A stretch of DNA of 64,000 nucleotides from Acidisoma silvae (GTDB taxonomy: Bacteria > Pseudomonadota > Alphaproteobacteria > Acetobacterales > Acetobacteraceae): assembly GCF_020618775.1 (NCBI RefSeq), contig NZ_JAESVB010000006.1, positions 124,001 through 188,000 on the forward strand. Direction: 5' to 3'. The translations under genes were made by a program, and so were the position numbers. The notes beneath the pieces are model-generated. The model was not told the origin of the DNA, made no database searches, and was given only the letters and a program-made list of their open reading frames with translations. Shown here piece by piece: positions 61,457 through 64,000 of the stretch (position 1 is its first letter; each line of letters opens with the position of its first letter).

Positions 61457-64000
61457 TCAGCGCTTCCACCAACCCCGGCGCTTCTCGGCGACCGGCGTCT
61501 CTGATCCGATGACGACCGGCTTGATGACCGGAGCGGCCGGTTCAGCTTCGGCGGCAACCAGTTCAGGCTCCGCTGCCACCGGTTCGGCGATGGCCGGTTC
61601 AGCCACGACATCCACGGCAGCCACCTTGGCGCGGCTGGTGCGACGACGCGCCGGCTTGGCCGGTGCCACTTCGGCGGCCGGTTCAGCCGCTGCCTCGACC
61701 ACAGCCGCTGCCGCTTCGACCGGCACCTCGGCCTCGACCGCCGCCACCTTCGGTTTGCGAGCACGGGACGCGCGCGGCTTCTTCGCCGGCGCTTCGGTGG
61801 GCGCGACGTCGACCGCGACGACCTCGGCGACAGGCGCCTCGACCCGGACGAGTTCCACCGGCGCCTCGTCGGTCTTCTCCATGGGCGCGCTCAGCAGGCT
61901 TTCCGCCAAAGCGACCGTGGACACAGGGTCACCCGCGACCGGCGCATCGACCACCGCGACGTCCAAAGCCTCCTGGATTTTGGCGGGTTTGGCCGCGACC
62001 GGCCGCGCCGGCTCCATGTCGGGCTCGACCACCGCGAACAGCGCCTCGATCGAGTCATAGGTGAAGGGATCGGCCGGGGTCGGGCCGCGATAGCCGGCCG
62101 GCGCCGGAGCCGACGGCGTTTCCGCCTGCCCAGCGGGGCGACGGTCGCGTCCACGACCACCACGGCGACCGCGACGGCTGCGCCGTGCCTCCCCATCCTC
62201 GCCCGCCGACAGCGGCGGCGTCATGTCAGGGCTTGGCTCGGCCGGCGGCACGATTTCAGGCGCATCCTCACCCGGCGGCGGCAGTTCCGGCGCCTGGCCC
62301 GGCTCATAGGGGCCCGGCGTAGGCACAGGGATCGGGAACGGCGGCACGGCGGGTTCCTGCGGCGCGGGACCGGGCTCGGGAGCGGTTGCGACCGCGTCAT
62401 CCTCGCCGTCGAAATCCTCACCGTCATCGCCTTCGGCGTCAGCCTGACCGTTCTCGGCCTGAACGCCATTTTCCCCATTCTCGCGACGGCCACGGCGGCG
62501 ACGGCGGCGACGGCGACGGCGTTCACCGCTATCATCGCCACGCGCTTCCTCGGTCACGGCAGAAACCGCCGTGCCGGCACCGGCCACAGCATCAGCGGCC
62601 GGAGCATCGGCGACCAGCGCCGCGTTGCGCACGGCGCCGCGATCCTCGTCATCCGCATTATCGTCCCGCGCCGCATAATCCATGGCGATGGGCGAGGAGC
62701 CGTTGGCGACCGGCGCTTCCGACGCCACATAGGGCCGCACCTTCTCGATCCGCACCTGCGGCGGCACCAGCTTATCGTCAGCCGCCAGCATAACCTGAAT
62801 GCCATGCGTGCGCTCGATCGCCATCAGGCGGTCGCGCTTCTGGTTGAGGATATACATGGCGACCGTGCCGGCGACATGGACCAGAATCTCGGCCGAACGA
62901 CGCCGCGCCGCCTCGTCCTCAATGGCGCGCAGCACATGAATGGCCGCGCTTTCGACGCTGCGGACGGTCCCGGTGCCCATGCAATGCGGGCAGGTGATGA
63001 AGGCGGTTTCGGCCAGCGACGGGCGCAGGCGCTGACGGCTCATCTCCAGCAGGCCGAAATGGCTGATGGACCCGACCTGGATGCGCGCACGGTCGTTCTT
63101 CAGCGCGTTTTTCAGACGCGCCTCGACCATGGCGTTATGCTTGCGGCTCTCCATGTCAATGAAATCGATGACGATGAGACCGGCAAGGTCACGCAGGCGC
63201 AGCTGGCGGGCGGCTTCGTCGGCGGCCTCCAGATTGGTGCGAAGCGCCGTTTCCTCGATATTACGCTCACGCGTCGACCGACCGGAATTGACGTCGATCG
63301 CGACCAGCGCCTCGGCCTGGTTGATGACCAGATAGCCGCCGGATTTGAGCTGAACCGTGGGGTTCATCATCGCGTCCAGCTGCATTTCCACCTGGTTCTT
63401 GTGGAAGAGCGAGGTGTCATGACCGCGCCACAGCTGCACCTTGGCGGCATGCTGCGGGGTCAACATGCGCATGAAGTCACGCGCGGCCTTCCAGCCGGCC
63501 TCGCCGTCGACCAGCACTTCCTCGATATCGCGGGTATAGCCGTCGCGGATGGCGCGTTTGATGAGGCTTGCTTCCTCATAGACCAGCGCCGGGGCAACCG
63601 ATTTCAGGGTCAGCTCGCGGATATCGTCCCACAGGCGCAACAGATATTCACAGTCGCGGCGGATTTCCGGCTTCGGCCGGTTGGCGCCGGCGGTGCGGAC
63701 GATCAGCCCCATGCCGGCCGGCATGTCCACTTCCTTGATAACTTCGCGCAGGCGCTTGCGGTCGGCGACCGACGTGATCTTGCGGGACACGCCACCGCCG
63801 CGCGGCGAGTTGGGCATCAGTACGCAATAGCGGCCGGCCAGCGACAGATAGGTGGTCAGTGCCGCGCCCTTGGTGCCGCGCTCTTCCTTGACCACCTGGA
63901 TCAGCAGGATCTGGCGGCGATGGATGACTTCCTGAATCTTGTAGTTGCGGACGAAACGCGGCGGGGACCGGCGTTCGCCGTTCTCTTCCGTCGAGTCATT
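61457..64000 (-). CDS. rne: Ribonuclease E, C-terminal ~847 residues (5' end outside window)
   Basis: Endoribonuclease scaffolding the RNA degradosome. The frame stays open through base 64000 (NDSTEENGERRSPPRFVRNY...), so the S1 N-terminal part lies beyond the window. Visible: the end of the S1 domain, 5' sensor and DNase I-like catalytic domain (VAIDVNSGRSTRERNIEETALRTN; LIVIDFIDM), and the zinc link TCPHCMGTGT. A long disordered tail follows, rich in Ala, Pro, Glu and Val, with Arg-rich patches (GERRRRRRRRRRGRRE; RRSRRGRRGGRGRDRR) likely to bind RNA. It ends EKRRGWWKR; in Caulobacter a C-terminal GWW motif recruits PNPase. Confidence 0.95.
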   Translation of the reverse strand, partial: NDSTEENGERRSPPRFVRNYKIQEVIHRRQILLIQVVKEERGTKGAALTTYLSLAGRYCVLMPNSPRGGGVSRKITSVADRKRLREVIKEVDMPAGMGLIVRTAGANRPKPEIRRDCEYLLRLWDDIRELTLKSVAPALVYEEASLIKRAIRDGYTRDIEEVLVDGEAGWKAARDFMRMLTPQHAAKVQLWRGHDTSLFHKNQVEMQLDAMMNPTVQLKSGGYLVINQAEALVAIDVNSGRSTRERNIEETALRTNLEAADEAARQLRLRDLAGLIVIDFIDMESRKHNAMVEARLKNALKNDRARIQVGSISHFGLLEMSRQRLRPSLAETAFITCPHCMGTGTVRSVESAAIHVLRAIEDEAARRRSAEILVHVAGTVAMYILNQKRDRLMAIERTHGIQVMLAADDKLVPPQVRIEKVRPYVASEAPVANGSSPIAMDYAARDDNADDEDRGAVRNAALVADAPAADAVAGAGTAVSAVTEEARGDDSGERRRRRRRRRRGRRENGENGVQAENGQADAEGDDGEDFDGEDDAVATAPEPGPAPQEPAVPPFPIPVPTPGPYEPGQAPELPPPGEDAPEIVPPAEPSPDMTPPLSAGEDGEARRSRRGRRGGRGRDRRPAGQAETPSAPAPAGYRGPTPADPFTYDSIEALFAVVEPDMEPARPVAAKPAKIQEALDVAVVDAPVAGDPVSTVALAESLLSAPMEKTDEAPVELVRVEAPVAEVVAVDVAPTEAPAKKPRASRARKPKVAAVEAEVPVEAAAAVVEAAAEPAAEVAPAKPARRRTSRAKVAAVDVVAEPAIAEPVAAEPELVAAEAEPAAPVIKPVVIGSETPVAEKRRGWWKR

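Noticed and set aside
1-64000. CRISPR array, insertion sequence or prophage genes
   Set aside because: No regularly spaced direct repeats of 24-37 bp and no transposase, integrase or phage structural genes.

Overview
The window is a stretch of GC-rich chromosome whose codon use and gene content point to an alphaproteobacterium, most likely Rhodospirillales and perhaps Acetobacteraceae. The pointers are the hom-glpX-recJ order, a short (440-residue) ProRS next to lolCD, an RNase E ending in a GWW motif, and EfeUOB. No 16S gene or other taxonomic marker is present, so placement is inference. There are no insertion sequences, prophage genes or CRISPR arrays. Genes are dense and mostly of ordinary chromosomal character.

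Layout. 1-4 kb: end of homoserine dehydrogenase, glpX, recJ, tRNA-Glu(TTC). 4.5-8.2 kb: an acyltransferase convergent with a two-gene operon of flavin monooxygenase-like enzyme plus ATP-grasp ligase. 8.6-10 kb: an MHYT/HD-GYP c-di-GMP phosphodiesterase. 10.5-14.6 kb: the ferrous iron system efeUOB behind a Fur-like site, closed by a strong terminator. 14.7-19.2 kb: a DUF6502/DUF5666 lipoprotein operon with twin palindromes in its promoter region, divergent from a GT2/DUF2142 membrane pair. 19.2-29.3 kb: amine and amino-acid metabolism. This comprises a MarR-GNAT fusion, class III aminotransferase, YtcJ-like amidohydrolase, a polar amino-acid ABC transporter without its binding protein, a DAO-type oxidase, a homocysteine S-methyltransferase family protein and a divergent Lrp regulator.

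29.3-39.4 kb: a His/Tyr-rich exported micropeptide, diguanylate cyclase, porin, DUF1345 protein, AGE-family isomerase, single-domain response regulator, isochorismatase-like hydrolase, iron alcohol dehydrogenase, and cysE-cysK for cysteine synthesis. 39.5-44.3 kb: an EEP-family protein and a complete PotA/AfuA-like ABC importer. 44.6-51.8 kb: a PA0069-type radical SAM protein with a C-terminal sliding-clamp-like motif, DUF427, carbonic anhydrase, GlxA regulator, NudK, photolyase and small membrane proteins. 51.8-64 kb: dnaE, a HigBA toxin-antitoxin pair, lolCD, proS, an acyltransferase, an intergenic region that looks like two divergent small RNAs, and the truncated rne gene.

Best leads for something undescribed: the pair of putative CCUCCC-containing sRNAs beside rne (about 60.9-61.23 kb), the DUF6502/DUF5666 operon with duplicated operators, the monooxygenase/ATP-grasp pair, the His/Tyr-rich peptide, and the clamp-motif radical SAM protein.
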